Below are positions 37,046 to 46,148 of a stretch of DNA of 64,000 bases, one piece after another; position 1 is the stretch's first letter; every line of letters begins with the position of its first letter. Made by a program: the position numbers and the translations under genes. The stretch spans positions 186,001 to 250,000 of the forward strand of contig CAUJCT010000053.1 in the NCBI GenBank assembly GCA_963169345.1, written 5' to 3'. The notes below the pieces were generated by a model, which made no database searches, was not told the origin of the DNA, and saw nothing but the letters and a program-made list of their open reading frames with translations. Source of the DNA: Bacteroidota bacterium. GTDB taxonomy: Bacteria > Bacteroidota > Bacteroidia > NS11-12g > UBA955.

Positions 37046-37539
37046 ATTATTTTTTGAAAGAATATCTGATGTCGATAACTGCGATGGCACTGGCAGCTTT
37101 CAGAGCTATTGGACAAAGCAAACCTATGAGGAAAGATTCATTAAAAAGTCGAAAAATTATAAACTATGAGAAAACATTTATCATTCATGGCTCACTGGTG
37201 GAAGTATTCGCATTTATTGATGATATGAAAAATTCCAGAAAATACACGAAAGAGAGCAGTGTGGCAAAGGTAGGGAGTATATGGAATATCGTGAGCTCAT
37301 CTTCTAAAAAGACCAGCTTGCGAACTGAATATAGGCGGACTGGAAGTGTAGAAAGTTTATCGGCTCACGCTGACCAAAATGGATTGATTGATTGGATGAG
37401 CCGATTAAAAAAGAAACCGGAAAAAATTTTTATTGTGCATGGCGAATCTGAATCTGAGGCTGCCCTACGAGTAAAAATAAAAGATGTATTTGGATGGGAT
37501 TGTGAAATCCCCACTTTAAACGAAACAAATAAAATATAA
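37042..37539 (+). pseudogene. Chimeric remnant: SRPBCC N-terminus joined to beta-CASP/RMMBL C-terminus
   Basis: 165 codons. Residues about 38-100 (YEKTFIIHGSLVEVFAFIDD, then GSIWNI and TEYRRTG) look like the first half of an SRPBCC/polyketide-cyclase-like protein. From SVESLSAHADQNGLIDWM on, the sequence is the C-terminal RNA-specificity (RMMBL) domain of an MBL-fold hydrolase (SAHAD, then IFIVHGESESEAAL). The metallo-beta-lactamase and beta-CASP domains are missing, so an in-frame deletion probably fused two neighbouring genes. The reading frame is intact; expression is possible but catalysis is not. The start overlaps the ATPase stop. Confidence 0.65.
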
Positions 37540-37540
37540 A

Positions 37541-39046
37541 ATGAATAATCATTACTCTCATATATTAAGGGTAAAAAACATTGGTATTGATACGTATCGT
37601 GAGAACATTATTTATATGAGGGCTGATTGCCATATCTGCCAGTCGGAAGGCTTTACGGCATTGACAAGAATTGTTGTTCACTTTAAGGAGAAGAGCGTTA
37701 TCGCGACACTGAATGTAGTTCATTCCGAGCTTTTATCACACGATCAGGCAGGGTTATCAATGGAAGCCATGAAAAGGCTTGGAGTTGAAGAAGGCGATTA
37801 TTTGAGCTTTTCACATTTAAAACACCTCCATTCGCTCGGTTATGTGAGAGCAAAAATGTTTCATAAGGAATTAAGTGAGCAGGATTTTAATGAAATTATT
37901 GCAGATATAGTTGCAGGTAGATACTCTAACATTGAGCTGGCGGCATTCATATCAGCATGCTCAGGCAGCAGCCTTTCCCTGAAAGAAATAACAGGTTTAA
38001 CAAAAGCCATGATTGCCACCGGGCAAAAAATAGAGTGGAACCATGAAATGATTTTGGACAAACACTGTGTGGGTGGACTACCGGGTAACCGTACAACGCC
38101 TATTGTTGTCAGCATTGTTGCAGCAGCCGGGTTAATCATTCCCAAAACATCGTCAAGGGCTATTACTTCGCCTGCCGGAACAGCCGATACAATGGAAACA
38201 ATGGCTCCCGTAAATCTTGGATTGGATGAAATAAAACAAGTGGTGGAAAAGGAGAATGGTTGCATTGTTTGGGGTGGAGCAGTAAAACTAAGCCCGGCAG
38301 ATGATATACTTATTTCAGTAGAAAAATCATTAGACGTGGATAGTGAGGGACAAATGGTGGCATCAGTTCTTTCCAAAAAAATTGCTGCCGGATCAACTCA
38401 CGTTATTATTGATATTCCTGTGGGAGAAACCGCCAAAGTTCGCTCACAGGAGGAAGCGCTTAAACTCCAGTATTATTTTAAGGCGGTTGGAGAAGCAATT
38501 GGTTTGCATGTGGAGATTATTATAACAGATGGCAAGCAGCCTGTTGGAAAAGGTATAGGTCCCTCATTGGAAGCAATGGATGTATTAGCTGTTCTGCAAA
38601 ATGTGCCAGGCTGCCCAAAAGATTTAAAGGAAAGAGCTGTTCAGCTTGCCGGAGCCTTACTTGAGCTTTCAGGAAAATACCCCAAAGGAAGTGGAAATAA
38701 AGAAGCATTAAGCATCCTGGAAACAGGAAAGGCATGGGAAAAATTTCAGGCTATATGCCAGAAACAGGGAGGATTCAAGAAGCCTCAGTATGCAAACTAC
38801 AAACATGATGTACTGAGTGAAAAGGAAGGAATAGTAAGAGCTATTGATAATCGCAAACTGGCTCGTGTGGCAAAACTGGCCGGTGCGCCCAAATCACCCT
38901 CAGCAGGTATCTTGTTTCTTGCTCCGCTTGGCAAGAAGGTTACAAAAGGACAAGTGCTGTATGTCATATATGCCGAAGCTGAAGGAGAGTTGGAATATGC
39001 CATTGACTTTATGAAAAGTAATAATAACATCATAAGCATTGAATAA
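37541..39046 (+). CDS. AMP phosphorylase/thymidine phosphorylase family protein
   Basis: 501 residues with an N-terminal extension of about 85 residues (swapped-hairpin-like), then the phosphorylase core: DKHCVGGLPGNRTTPI (phosphate loop), SSRAITSPAGTADTMET, and a C-terminal domain with KSPSAGILFL and GKKVTKGQVLY. The extension and the GGLPGNRTT form favour the AMP phosphorylase branch (AMP + Pi to adenine + ribose-1,5-bisphosphate) over DeoA. It starts 1 bp after the remnant upstream and ends directly before a PRPP synthetase gene, a grouping seen in stress islands. Substrate assignment is inference. Confidence 0.85.
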   Translation: MNNHYSHILRVKNIGIDTYRENIIYMRADCHICQSEGFTALTRIVVHFKEKSVIATLNVVHSELLSHDQAGLSMEAMKRLGVEEGDYLSFSHLKHLHSLGYVRAKMFHKELSEQDFNEIIADIVAGRYSNIELAAFISACSGSSLSLKEITGLTKAMIATGQKIEWNHEMILDKHCVGGLPGNRTTPIVVSIVAAAGLIIPKTSSRAITSPAGTADTMETMAPVNLGLDEIKQVVEKENGCIVWGGAVKLSPADDILISVEKSLDVDSEGQMVASVLSKKIAAGSTHVIIDIPVGETAKVRSQEEALKLQYYFKAVGEAIGLHVEIIITDGKQPVGKGIGPSLEAMDVLAVLQNVPGCPKDLKERAVQLAGALLELSGKYPKGSGNKEALSILETGKAWEKFQAICQKQGGFKKPQYANYKHDVLSEKEGIVRAIDNRKLARVAKLAGAPKSPSAGILFLAPLGKKVTKGQVLYVIYAEAEGELEYAIDFMKSNNNIISIE

Positions 39047-39922
39047 ATGAAGTCGCTCGTATTTGCATTACCCGGAAATGAGGCATTGGCAAAAAACATT
39101 GCCACTACTATTCAGGCTGATTTAGGAGAAGCCGTTATCCGCCAGTTTCCTGATGGAGAAACTTACGTGCGTGTCTTAAGCGAAGTAAAGAACAGGAAAA
39201 CTATTATGGTTTGCACACTTGCCAATCCTGATGAGAAATTATTGCCTTTATATTTTCTTTCAAAGACATTAAAATCACTGGGAGCAGATTGTACCTGCCT
39301 TGTTGCTCCTTACCTGGCTTATATGCGCCAGGATAAAGTATTTAATCCCGGAGAAGGAATAAGCTCTGAATATTTTGCCTCATTGATTTCAGGTTTTGCT
39401 GATGCATTGATAACCATTGATCCTCACCTGCACCGCAGACACTCCATGTCTGAAATTTATTCTATTCCTTGCCAGGTGATTCATGCCTCGCATCTTATAT
39501 CAGCATATATAAGTGAACACATCAGTAATCCCTTGCTGATTGGCCCTGATTCAGAGAGTGAACAATGGGTTTCGGAAGTAGCCAAAAAAGCTGATGCTCC
39601 TTTTATCGTACTTCAAAAAAAAAGGCTGGGTGATAAGGACGTTAAGGTTACAGTTCCACAGGTTGAAAAATTTAAGAACCATACTCCTGTATTGGTGGAT
39701 GATATCATATCAACGGCAAGAACAATGATAGAAACAGTGAATCATTTGAAGGAAGCGGGAATGAAAGCTCCAGTATGCATTGGAGTTCATGGAGTGTTTG
39801 CCGGGGATGCTTATCAGGATTTAAAGAACTGTGGGATTGCAAAAGTTGTTACATGCAATAGTATTCCACATTTCACAAACGAAATCGACATAACAAAACT
39901 AATAATAAAGTACATAGGATGA
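39047..39922 (+). CDS. Ribose-phosphate diphosphokinase (second, island-encoded PRPP synthetase)
   Basis: 291 residues, shorter and divergent from the housekeeping enzyme at 59239-60204. It has FPDGETYVRV near the start, the flexible loop YMRQDKVFNPGE, IDPHLHRRHSM and the PRPP loop VLVDDIISTARTMIE. The form resembles class III/archaeal-like PRPP synthases that lack strict phosphate regulation. It starts immediately after the phosphorylase stop and overlaps the dehydrogenase start (ATGA). Together with AMP phosphorylase it may rebuild PRPP from a nucleotide-derived ribose phosphate. Confidence 0.88.
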   Translation: MKSLVFALPGNEALAKNIATTIQADLGEAVIRQFPDGETYVRVLSEVKNRKTIMVCTLANPDEKLLPLYFLSKTLKSLGADCTCLVAPYLAYMRQDKVFNPGEGISSEYFASLISGFADALITIDPHLHRRHSMSEIYSIPCQVIHASHLISAYISEHISNPLLIGPDSESEQWVSEVAKKADAPFIVLQKKRLGDKDVKVTVPQVEKFKNHTPVLVDDIISTARTMIETVNHLKEAGMKAPVCIGVHGVFAGDAYQDLKNCGIAKVVTCNSIPHFTNEIDITKLIIKYIG

Positions 39923-40911
39923 ATAGTATGAAAACAGCCGTATTCAGTACTCATAAATTCGAAAGAGAATATTTGGAAACAGCTTTTAAAGCAAGGCAGG
40001 TGAATTATATCGCAAGCTCACTTTCTGTTGAAACTGCTTCGCTTGCCCAAGGACATGAAGTCGTTTCCATTTTCGTAAGCGATAATGCTTCCGCTCCGGT
40101 ACTCCAAATATTTAGCAAAGTAGGAGTTAAGTTTCTTGCACTTCGTTCAGCCGGTTATAATCATGTAGATCTCGCAGAAGCCAAAAGGTTGAATATAAAG
40201 GTAGCCCGTGTTCCTGAATATTCCCCTTATGCAGTAGCCGAACATGCTGTTGCTCTTATGCTGGCACTAAACCGTAAGCTCATACGTGCCCATAATAGGG
40301 TAATGGAACAAAACTTCTCACTTGATGGATTAGTCGGTTTTGACATGTACGGAAAAACCGTGGGCATTATCGGCACAGGAAAAATCGGAAGTGTCGTTGC
40401 CAGGATAATGCATGGATTCGGTTGCCGTATTCTTGCTAACGATCAAATTGAGAATAACGAATTAAAAAGCAAGTATGATGTGGTTTATACAGATTGTGAA
40501 ACCCTTTGTAAAGAATCAGATATTATAACCCTCCACGTTCCTCTCACTCCGGAAACAAAATATCTGATTGACAAAAATTGTATTTCAAAAATGAAAAGAG
40601 GGGTAATGCTTGTTAATACAAGCAGAGGAGCATTGGTTAATACAAAGGAAGTAATAGAAGCGCTTAAAAGCGAGCAAATTGGATATTTAGGAATAGATGT
40701 TTATGAAGAAGAAGGTGGTTTGTTTTTCGAGGACCGTTCCGAAGAAATATTGCAGGATGATATGATTGCACGTTTAATGACATTTAAAAATGTTCTTATA
40801 ACAAGCCATCAGGCATTTCTAACAGATACAGCATTGCGAAATATTGCTGAGACAACGGTAGAGAATCTTGATTGCTTTGAAAGGAATATTCCATGTAAAA
40901 ATGAATTGTAA
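39919..40911 (+). CDS. D-2-hydroxyacid dehydrogenase (D-lactate dehydrogenase LdhA-like)
   Basis: 330 residues. The N-terminal catalytic half has LRSAGYNHVDLAEA, and the Rossmann domain has GIIGTGKIGSVVARI. The LHVPLTPETKYLID and MLVNTSRGALVN signatures, the catalytic Glu in GIDVYEEEGG and His in TSHQAFLT all fit fermentative D-LDH, which reduces pyruvate to D-lactate using NADH. ATG 39919 overlaps the PRPP synthetase stop; ATG 39928 is an alternative. It closes the nucleotide/stress module of the island. Confidence 0.92.
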   Translation: MNSMKTAVFSTHKFEREYLETAFKARQVNYIASSLSVETASLAQGHEVVSIFVSDNASAPVLQIFSKVGVKFLALRSAGYNHVDLAEAKRLNIKVARVPEYSPYAVAEHAVALMLALNRKLIRAHNRVMEQNFSLDGLVGFDMYGKTVGIIGTGKIGSVVARIMHGFGCRILANDQIENNELKSKYDVVYTDCETLCKESDIITLHVPLTPETKYLIDKNCISKMKRGVMLVNTSRGALVNTKEVIEALKSEQIGYLGIDVYEEEGGLFFEDRSEEILQDDMIARLMTFKNVLITSHQAFLTDTALRNIAETTVENLDCFERNIPCKNEL

Positions 40912-40917
40912 ATTATA

Positions 40918-41223
40918 ATGAATCAGAATACATTGGAAATGATGCCAGTTCAAGAAAAATTATCGATGAAATATGCGGAGATAGGTATCCCGCAGGATTC
41001 ACACAATGATATATTTTCTGATTTGGATACAAGCCCTTATGCCGAACAAACATTATCGGATGATTTCATTATTCCAGCTAATAAATTGTCAAAAGATAAA
41101 GACGGGCGCAAAATATCATTAAAACTTCTGTTACTGGCTATTCCCTGTAATGGGCTTAATGAGAATGGGATAATAAAAGGGTCCATAAGCATTTTAGGAG
41201 GCTCAGCAGCAAGCAGAAATTGA
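40918..41223 (+). CDS. Hypothetical protein
   Basis: 101 residues, starting MNQNTLEMMPVQEKLSMKYA, acidic in the first half, with no signal peptide, helix or recognised motif. It starts 6 bp after the dehydrogenase stop and precedes cusA by 45 bp, in the same direction. It could be a short island protein or a remnant. Confidence 0.4.
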   Translation: MNQNTLEMMPVQEKLSMKYAEIGIPQDSHNDIFSDLDTSPYAEQTLSDDFIIPANKLSKDKDGRKISLKLLLLAIPCNGLNENGIIKGSISILGGSAASRN

Positions 41224-41268
41224 AGTGAAAAATCAAAACAATACATTGAAATATACAAATAAAAAGAA

Positions 41269-42531
41269 ATGATAAATACTTTCATCTCGTGGGCATTAAA
41301 AAACCGAATCATCGTCCTTCTAATTGCAGCGGGAGTCACTGTATATGGTATCTATGCCGTAAAAAATACCCCTGTTGATGCAATACCTGATTTATCTGAA
41401 AACCAGGTTATCATTTTTACTGAATGGATGGGGCGAAATCCGCAAATCATAGAAGATCAGATCACTTATCCCCTCGTGAGCAATCTGCAGGGGGTTCCGA
41501 AGATCAAGAACATACGTGCAAACAGTATGTTTGGGATGAGCTTTGTATTCGTGATTTTCAATGATGATGTGGATATTTATTGGGCAAGGACAAGGGTGTT
41601 GGAGAGATTAAACTATGCACAACGTTTGCTTCCACAGGGCATTACACCCACACTTGGGCCTGATGGAACGGGCTTAGGACATGTCTATTGGTACACCCTC
41701 GATGCGCCTGGTTATGATTTGGGAGAACTTCGTGCCTTGCAGGATTGGTACGTTCGATTTGCCTTGCAAACCGTTGAAGGAGTGAGCGAAGTGGCCTCTT
41801 ATGGAGGGTTTCAACGCCAGTACCAAGTGGTGGTTGATCCCTACAAACTTCGTTATTATGATATTCCCTTGATGGAAGTGGCTGAAAGCATTAAGTCTAA
41901 CAATAACGATGTGGGCGGGAGAAAATTTGAACAGTCGGATATTGGCTATATCATAAAAGGTATGGGCTACATTAAAGACATAAGGGAAATAGAAAACATT
42001 CCGCTCAAAACAATAAACTCTGTTCCGGTAAGAGTGAAGGATGTTGCAACGGTGCAAATGGGGGGTGAACTCCGGCTTGGTATTATTGATGAAAATGGAG
42101 GTGGAGAAAAGGTAGGTGGAATAGTTGTAATGCGGTATGGGGAAAATGCCAAAGACGTAATTGAACGAATTAAAGAAAAGCTGCCTGATATTGAAAAGGG
42201 ATTACCACCGGGAGTAAAGTTCAAAGTCGCTTATGACCGTTCTGATCTGATTGATGCCACCATTGCCACATTGAAAGATGCGGTTCTGGAAGAAATTATC
42301 GTTGTGGCGATTGTTCTTTTCATATTCCTCCTTCATGTAAGAAGCGCCTTAGTTGTAATTATTACCATCCCCATGTCTGTTCTCATTTCCTTTATCATGA
42401 TGAGCTGGTTCGGAATTACATCCAACATCATGTCATTAGCAGGAGTAGCATTGGCAGTGGGCGATTTAGTGGATGCGGGAATTGTGATGGTGGAGAATGC
42501 AATGAAGTCAATAAGCGGGGAGGACAATTAA
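41269..42531 (+). CDS. cusA: CusA-like heavy-metal RND pump, N-terminal part (frameshifted)
   Basis: 420 codons of a CusA/CzcA family pump. The first helix is followed by TPVDAIPDLSENQVI (the heavy-metal RND signature), porter subdomains with LGPDGTGLGHVYWYTL, and helices 2-4 ending GDLVDAGIVMVENAM. The frame then meets TAA at 42529-42531, while the rest of the pump continues in another frame from about 42520 on. The family length is about 1,040 residues and the two parts sum to about that. The GGGG run at 42517-42520 is the likely site of a lost base (see findings). Confidence 0.9.
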   Translation: MINTFISWALKNRIIVLLIAAGVTVYGIYAVKNTPVDAIPDLSENQVIIFTEWMGRNPQIIEDQITYPLVSNLQGVPKIKNIRANSMFGMSFVFVIFNDDVDIYWARTRVLERLNYAQRLLPQGITPTLGPDGTGLGHVYWYTLDAPGYDLGELRALQDWYVRFALQTVEGVSEVASYGGFQRQYQVVVDPYKLRYYDIPLMEVAESIKSNNNDVGGRKFEQSDIGYIIKGMGYIKDIREIENIPLKTINSVPVRVKDVATVQMGGELRLGIIDENGGGEKVGGIVVMRYGENAKDVIERIKEKLPDIEKGLPPGVKFKVAYDRSDLIDATIATLKDAVLEEIIVVAIVLFIFLLHVRSALVVIITIPMSVLISFIMMSWFGITSNIMSLAGVALAVGDLVDAGIVMVENAMKSISGEDN

Positions 42532-42554
42532 TTTTTAACGAACAAAAAAATAAC

Positions 42555-44450
42555 ATGTTAACAAACGAAGAAAGAGAAAAGAGAATAGAAGACTCCTCCA
42601 AACTGATTGGGAAAGCTGTATTTAATTCAATTCTTGTTACACTGGTGTCTTTCAGCCCCATACTTTTCCTTACAGGACAGGAACATAAACTCTTTTCCCC
42701 TTTAGTATGGACAAAAACTTTTGCCATGATAGGTTCCGCCTTCGTGGCTATATTCCTTGTTCCGGTATTAATGGTGATTTTACTAAAAGGAAATGTACGT
42801 CCCGAAAGTAAACATCCTGTTTCAAGATTTTTTCTATGGATGTATAACCCGGTGATTCGCTGGTGTCTGAAATGGAAGAAAACGACCATCGCCCTCAGCC
42901 TTGCTTTGGTGTTGGGAAGTGTTCCTTTGGTTCTCAATCTCGGTACTGAGTTTATGCCCCCATTGGATGAGGGTTCCCTGCTTTTTATGCCGGTTACCTT
43001 GCCCGATGTTTCCAATTCTGAGATCAAACGCATCATGCAGGTACAGGATAAATTAATGATGACAGTTCCCGAAGTACAAAACGTGCTTGGTAAAGCGGGG
43101 CGTGCCAATACCGCTACCGATAATGCACCCATCAATATGATTGAGAGTATTATTCTACTAAAGCCACAATCCGAATGGAGAGAAGGTTTAACAAAGAATG
43201 ACATTATCAATGAACTGAACTCTAAAATGCAAATACCGGGTGTTATTAATGGCTGGACACAACCTATTATTAACCGGATTAATATGCTTTCTACTGGTAT
43301 CAGAACAGATGTTGGAATTAAGGTGTATGGGCAAAACCTCGATACCATTAATAAGCTGGCACAACAGTTCAAAAAAGAGTTGGAGGGCCTGGATGGCGTG
43401 AAAGACCTTTATGTAGAGCCTATTGTAGGGGGAAAATACATTGAAATAAAAGTGAGAAAAGATGAAATAGGCAGATATGGGCTTTCGGTTGATGATGTGA
43501 ATATGTTTATTGAAACAGCAATCGGTGGTATGAATGTAACTACTACCATTGAAGGCCGGCAGCGGTTTTCTGTCAATGTACGTTTTGCCCAGGATTTCCG
43601 TGATAAGATTGATAAGCTTAAACGAATGCAACTGCAAACAATGGATTATGGACCTATACCACTTTCTGCTGTTGCAGACATCAATATTACTGAAGGTCCT
43701 CCCATGATTAGCTCTGAAAATGCGATGCTTCGAGGAACATTATTGTTCAATGTCCGAGAGAGGGATTTGGGAAGCACTGTAAACGATGCAAAAAAGAAAC
43801 TGGAAGCAGCAGTGAAAAAATTGCCAAAAGGATATTTCTTATCCTGGAGCGGGCAATATGAAAATCAGGTTCGTGCAAATGAACGGTTAAGGATGATTAT
43901 TCCCATTGTCTTGGTGATAATAATGGTTATCCTCTATTTCACATTTCATACGTTCAGAGAGGTGCTTATTGTTCTTTCCGCTGTTCCAGTTGCTTTGGTT
44001 GGCGGAGCTTACTCCTTGCACTTCTTTGATGTTAATTTTTCTGTTGCGGTTGCAGTTGGTTTTATTGCCCTGTTTGGCGTTGCAGTCGAAACAGGCGTAT
44101 TGATGCTGGTGTATATGAATAACTCCGTTTACAAAAAGGTGAATAAGAACAAAACAGAAAATAAGTCAGTAACAAAACAGGATATTGAAGATGCGATTTA
44201 CGATGGAGCTGCTTTACGGTTACGACCAAAGCTGATGACAGTGTTAGTGGATATTATTGGCTTAATGCCTGTTTTACTGGCAACCGGAACAGGAAGTGAT
44301 GTAATGAAGCCCATAACCATTCCTTTTGTTTTTGGATTAATTACATCCACTTTGTTCGTGCTTATTGTTTTGCCGGTATTATACGCTTTGGTAAGAGAAT
44401 ATGAGCTAAGAAAGCATGGAAAATTAATAGTAGAGGAATTTGAAGACTAA
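42555..44450 (+). CDS. cusA: CusA-like heavy-metal RND pump, C-terminal part (frameshifted)
   Basis: 631 codons after the frameshift, starting formally at ATG 42555. It begins in the linker before helix 5 (LTNEEREKRIEDSSKLIGKA), then FLTGQEHKLFSPLVWTKTF, the second porter half with LGTEFMPPLDEGSL and a Met-containing cleft, and helices 7-12 with ALFGVAVETGVLML and LRLRPKLMTVLVDIIG. All core parts of the pump are present, so a single base change would restore one 1,060-residue protein. TolC-like and adaptor genes follow. If translated alone it would lack the first four helices. Confidence 0.9.
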   Translation: MLTNEEREKRIEDSSKLIGKAVFNSILVTLVSFSPILFLTGQEHKLFSPLVWTKTFAMIGSAFVAIFLVPVLMVILLKGNVRPESKHPVSRFFLWMYNPVIRWCLKWKKTTIALSLALVLGSVPLVLNLGTEFMPPLDEGSLLFMPVTLPDVSNSEIKRIMQVQDKLMMTVPEVQNVLGKAGRANTATDNAPINMIESIILLKPQSEWREGLTKNDIINELNSKMQIPGVINGWTQPIINRINMLSTGIRTDVGIKVYGQNLDTINKLAQQFKKELEGLDGVKDLYVEPIVGGKYIEIKVRKDEIGRYGLSVDDVNMFIETAIGGMNVTTTIEGRQRFSVNVRFAQDFRDKIDKLKRMQLQTMDYGPIPLSAVADINITEGPPMISSENAMLRGTLLFNVRERDLGSTVNDAKKKLEAAVKKLPKGYFLSWSGQYENQVRANERLRMIIPIVLVIIMVILYFTFHTFREVLIVLSAVPVALVGGAYSLHFFDVNFSVAVAVGFIALFGVAVETGVLMLVYMNNSVYKKVNKNKTENKSVTKQDIEDAIYDGAALRLRPKLMTVLVDIIGLMPVLLATGTGSDVMKPITIPFVFGLITSTLFVLIVLPVLYALVREYELRKHGKLIVEEFED

Positions 44451-44462
44451 TATTTAAAGAAA

Positions 44463-45797
44463 ATGTTAAAAACAATAAGCAATATGCAATTCACAATATG
44501 CAATTCACAATCGACAATCGGCAATACGCAATACGCAAAAAATAGTTTGCTTATTGCCAGTTGCTTATACCTTATCGCCGGTTGTTTATTTAATAGACTA
44601 AACGCCCAGGTTTTAACTATTGATAGTGTATTAAATGCAATCGAGAAAAATCATCCTGAGCTGAAAATGTACGATGCCCAGATTAATGCATATAACACTT
44701 ATGCGAAAGGAGCGAAGGCTCTTGAACCACCACAGGTAGGAGCCGGTTTTTTTATGACACCTTACAATACTTCTATGTGGAAGCCGGATGCAATGAGTAA
44801 TGGCATGGGTTCATTTATGATCTCAGCCCAGCAAATGATTATCAATCCCCAGAAACTGGAAGCTAATGCCTCCTATATGCAAAGCATGTCTAGAGTGGTA
44901 ATGGAAATGAAGGGCACAACAAAAAATGAACTGTTCAGCATGGCAAAAATGAGCTTTTATGAATGGCAGGTAATGAAGAGGAAACTTAAGATTCTATCTG
45001 AGAACGAAGAATTAATGATTTATATAATCAAGTCAACGGAAATACGATATACTTATGGAATGGACAAGCTTAACGCATATTACAAGGCAAAGGCAATGCT
45101 GGGAGACATTCAGCAAATGAAAATCATGACAGAGACAGAAATCAAGCTAAGGATGATAGAACTAAATACATTGATGGCCCGAGACAAAGAACTGGTATTT
45201 GACATTGACACCTTGTTTATTTTGCATAATTATGAAACTGAAATAGTTGATTCAACTATCATCTCTACCAATAGAAGTGATTATAAGGCATTGTCGCAGA
45301 ATGTTAATCTACTCCAATCCAAACAGTTTTACGAGCAATCCAAGCGCCTACCTGATTTCGGAATGAAATATGATCACATGTTTACGTTTGGTACGCAACC
45401 CCAGCAGTTCAGCTTAATGGCCATGATGACAATCCCCATCGCTCCCTGGTCTTCCAAAATGTATAAATCCTCAGTGGCCGGACTTAATTATGAAATTGAG
45501 GCGCTAAGAAATCAGCAATCGACATTGCTAAATAATACAATTGGTTTTATTGAAAATATAAAATCACAAATCAAAAACAAGAAGCAACAAATTGACCTCT
45601 ATGAAAAGACAATCATTCCTTCCATGCGAAAAAATTACCAGGCCACTTTATTGGCTTATGAGCAAAATACAGAAGAATTATTCATGGCTTTGGATGCATG
45701 GCAAAACCTGAAAGTATCGCAGCTGGGTTACCTTGATCTTCTGAATGACCTGCTCCAACTCCAGATACAATATGAAAAACAACTTGAAATCAAATAA
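44463..45797 (+). CDS. TolC-family outer-membrane efflux protein (CusC-like)
   Basis: 444 residues. The signal core (SLLIASCLYLIAGCLF, cleavage near LNAQ) is preceded by about 27 residues encoded by short direct repeats at 44481-44537. The mature part has the outer-membrane-factor pattern: two helical hairpins of about 200 residues each (QVLTIDSVLNAIEKNHPEL at the start, LLAYEQNTEELFMALDAWQ near the end). It is Met-rich (MQSMSR, MEMKG, MSFYEW), in line with copper export. It starts 13 bp after cusA. Confidence 0.85.
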   Translation: MLKTISNMQFTICNSQSTIGNTQYAKNSLLIASCLYLIAGCLFNRLNAQVLTIDSVLNAIEKNHPELKMYDAQINAYNTYAKGAKALEPPQVGAGFFMTPYNTSMWKPDAMSNGMGSFMISAQQMIINPQKLEANASYMQSMSRVVMEMKGTTKNELFSMAKMSFYEWQVMKRKLKILSENEELMIYIIKSTEIRYTYGMDKLNAYYKAKAMLGDIQQMKIMTETEIKLRMIELNTLMARDKELVFDIDTLFILHNYETEIVDSTIISTNRSDYKALSQNVNLLQSKQFYEQSKRLPDFGMKYDHMFTFGTQPQQFSLMAMMTIPIAPWSSKMYKSSVAGLNYEIEALRNQQSTLLNNTIGFIENIKSQIKNKKQQIDLYEKTIIPSMRKNYQATLLAYEQNTEELFMALDAWQNLKVSQLGYLDLLNDLLQLQIQYEKQLEIK

Positions 45798-45824
45798 AGT
45801 ATAACTATAAAAATCAAAAACAAG

Positions 45825-46142
45825 ATGAAACCAAAAAACAAAATCGTTTCAATATTAGCCATTGTAGGATTACTTAGCTTAGGCTCCTGTCAGAAAAAAC
45901 CAATGGCCTGCTTCGATGCAAGCCCGACAACAATCAGTGCTGGACAATCGGTAAGTTTCACAAGCACCTGTTCTATGGATGCACATCATTATGAATGGGA
46001 GTTTGGTGATGGGGGAACATCAATGGATGCAAATCCTTCACATACTTACAATACTGCCGGATCATATACTGTTAAGCTGAAAACAATGAGCAAGAATAGT
46101 AAAAAAATGGATGAAACTTCAAAAACAATAACCGTAAACTAA
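45825..46142 (+). CDS. PKD-domain lipoprotein
   Basis: 105 residues. Lipoprotein signal ends LLSLGSC. One PKD domain follows, with ACFDASPTTISAGQSVSF, YEWEFGDGG and the SHTYNTAGSYTVKL end signature. PKD domains are Ig-like surface modules. It stands between the TolC-like gene and the Tat multicopper oxidase, both in the same direction, and may be a small surface partner of the oxidase (inference). Confidence 0.88.
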   Translation: MKPKNKIVSILAIVGLLSLGSCQKKPMACFDASPTTISAGQSVSFTSTCSMDAHHYEWEFGDGGTSMDANPSHTYNTAGSYTVKLKTMSKNSKKMDETSKTITVN

Positions 46143-46148
46143 TCACTC

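Noticed and set aside
42428-43372. Long minus-strand frame (314 codons) across the cusA break
   Set aside because: It is antisense to strongly conserved RND pump sequence and has no recognisable protein features.
44481-44537. Short direct repeats as a possible CRISPR-like array
   Set aside because: Units are 8-14 bp without unique spacers and lie within a coding region; no cas genes are present.
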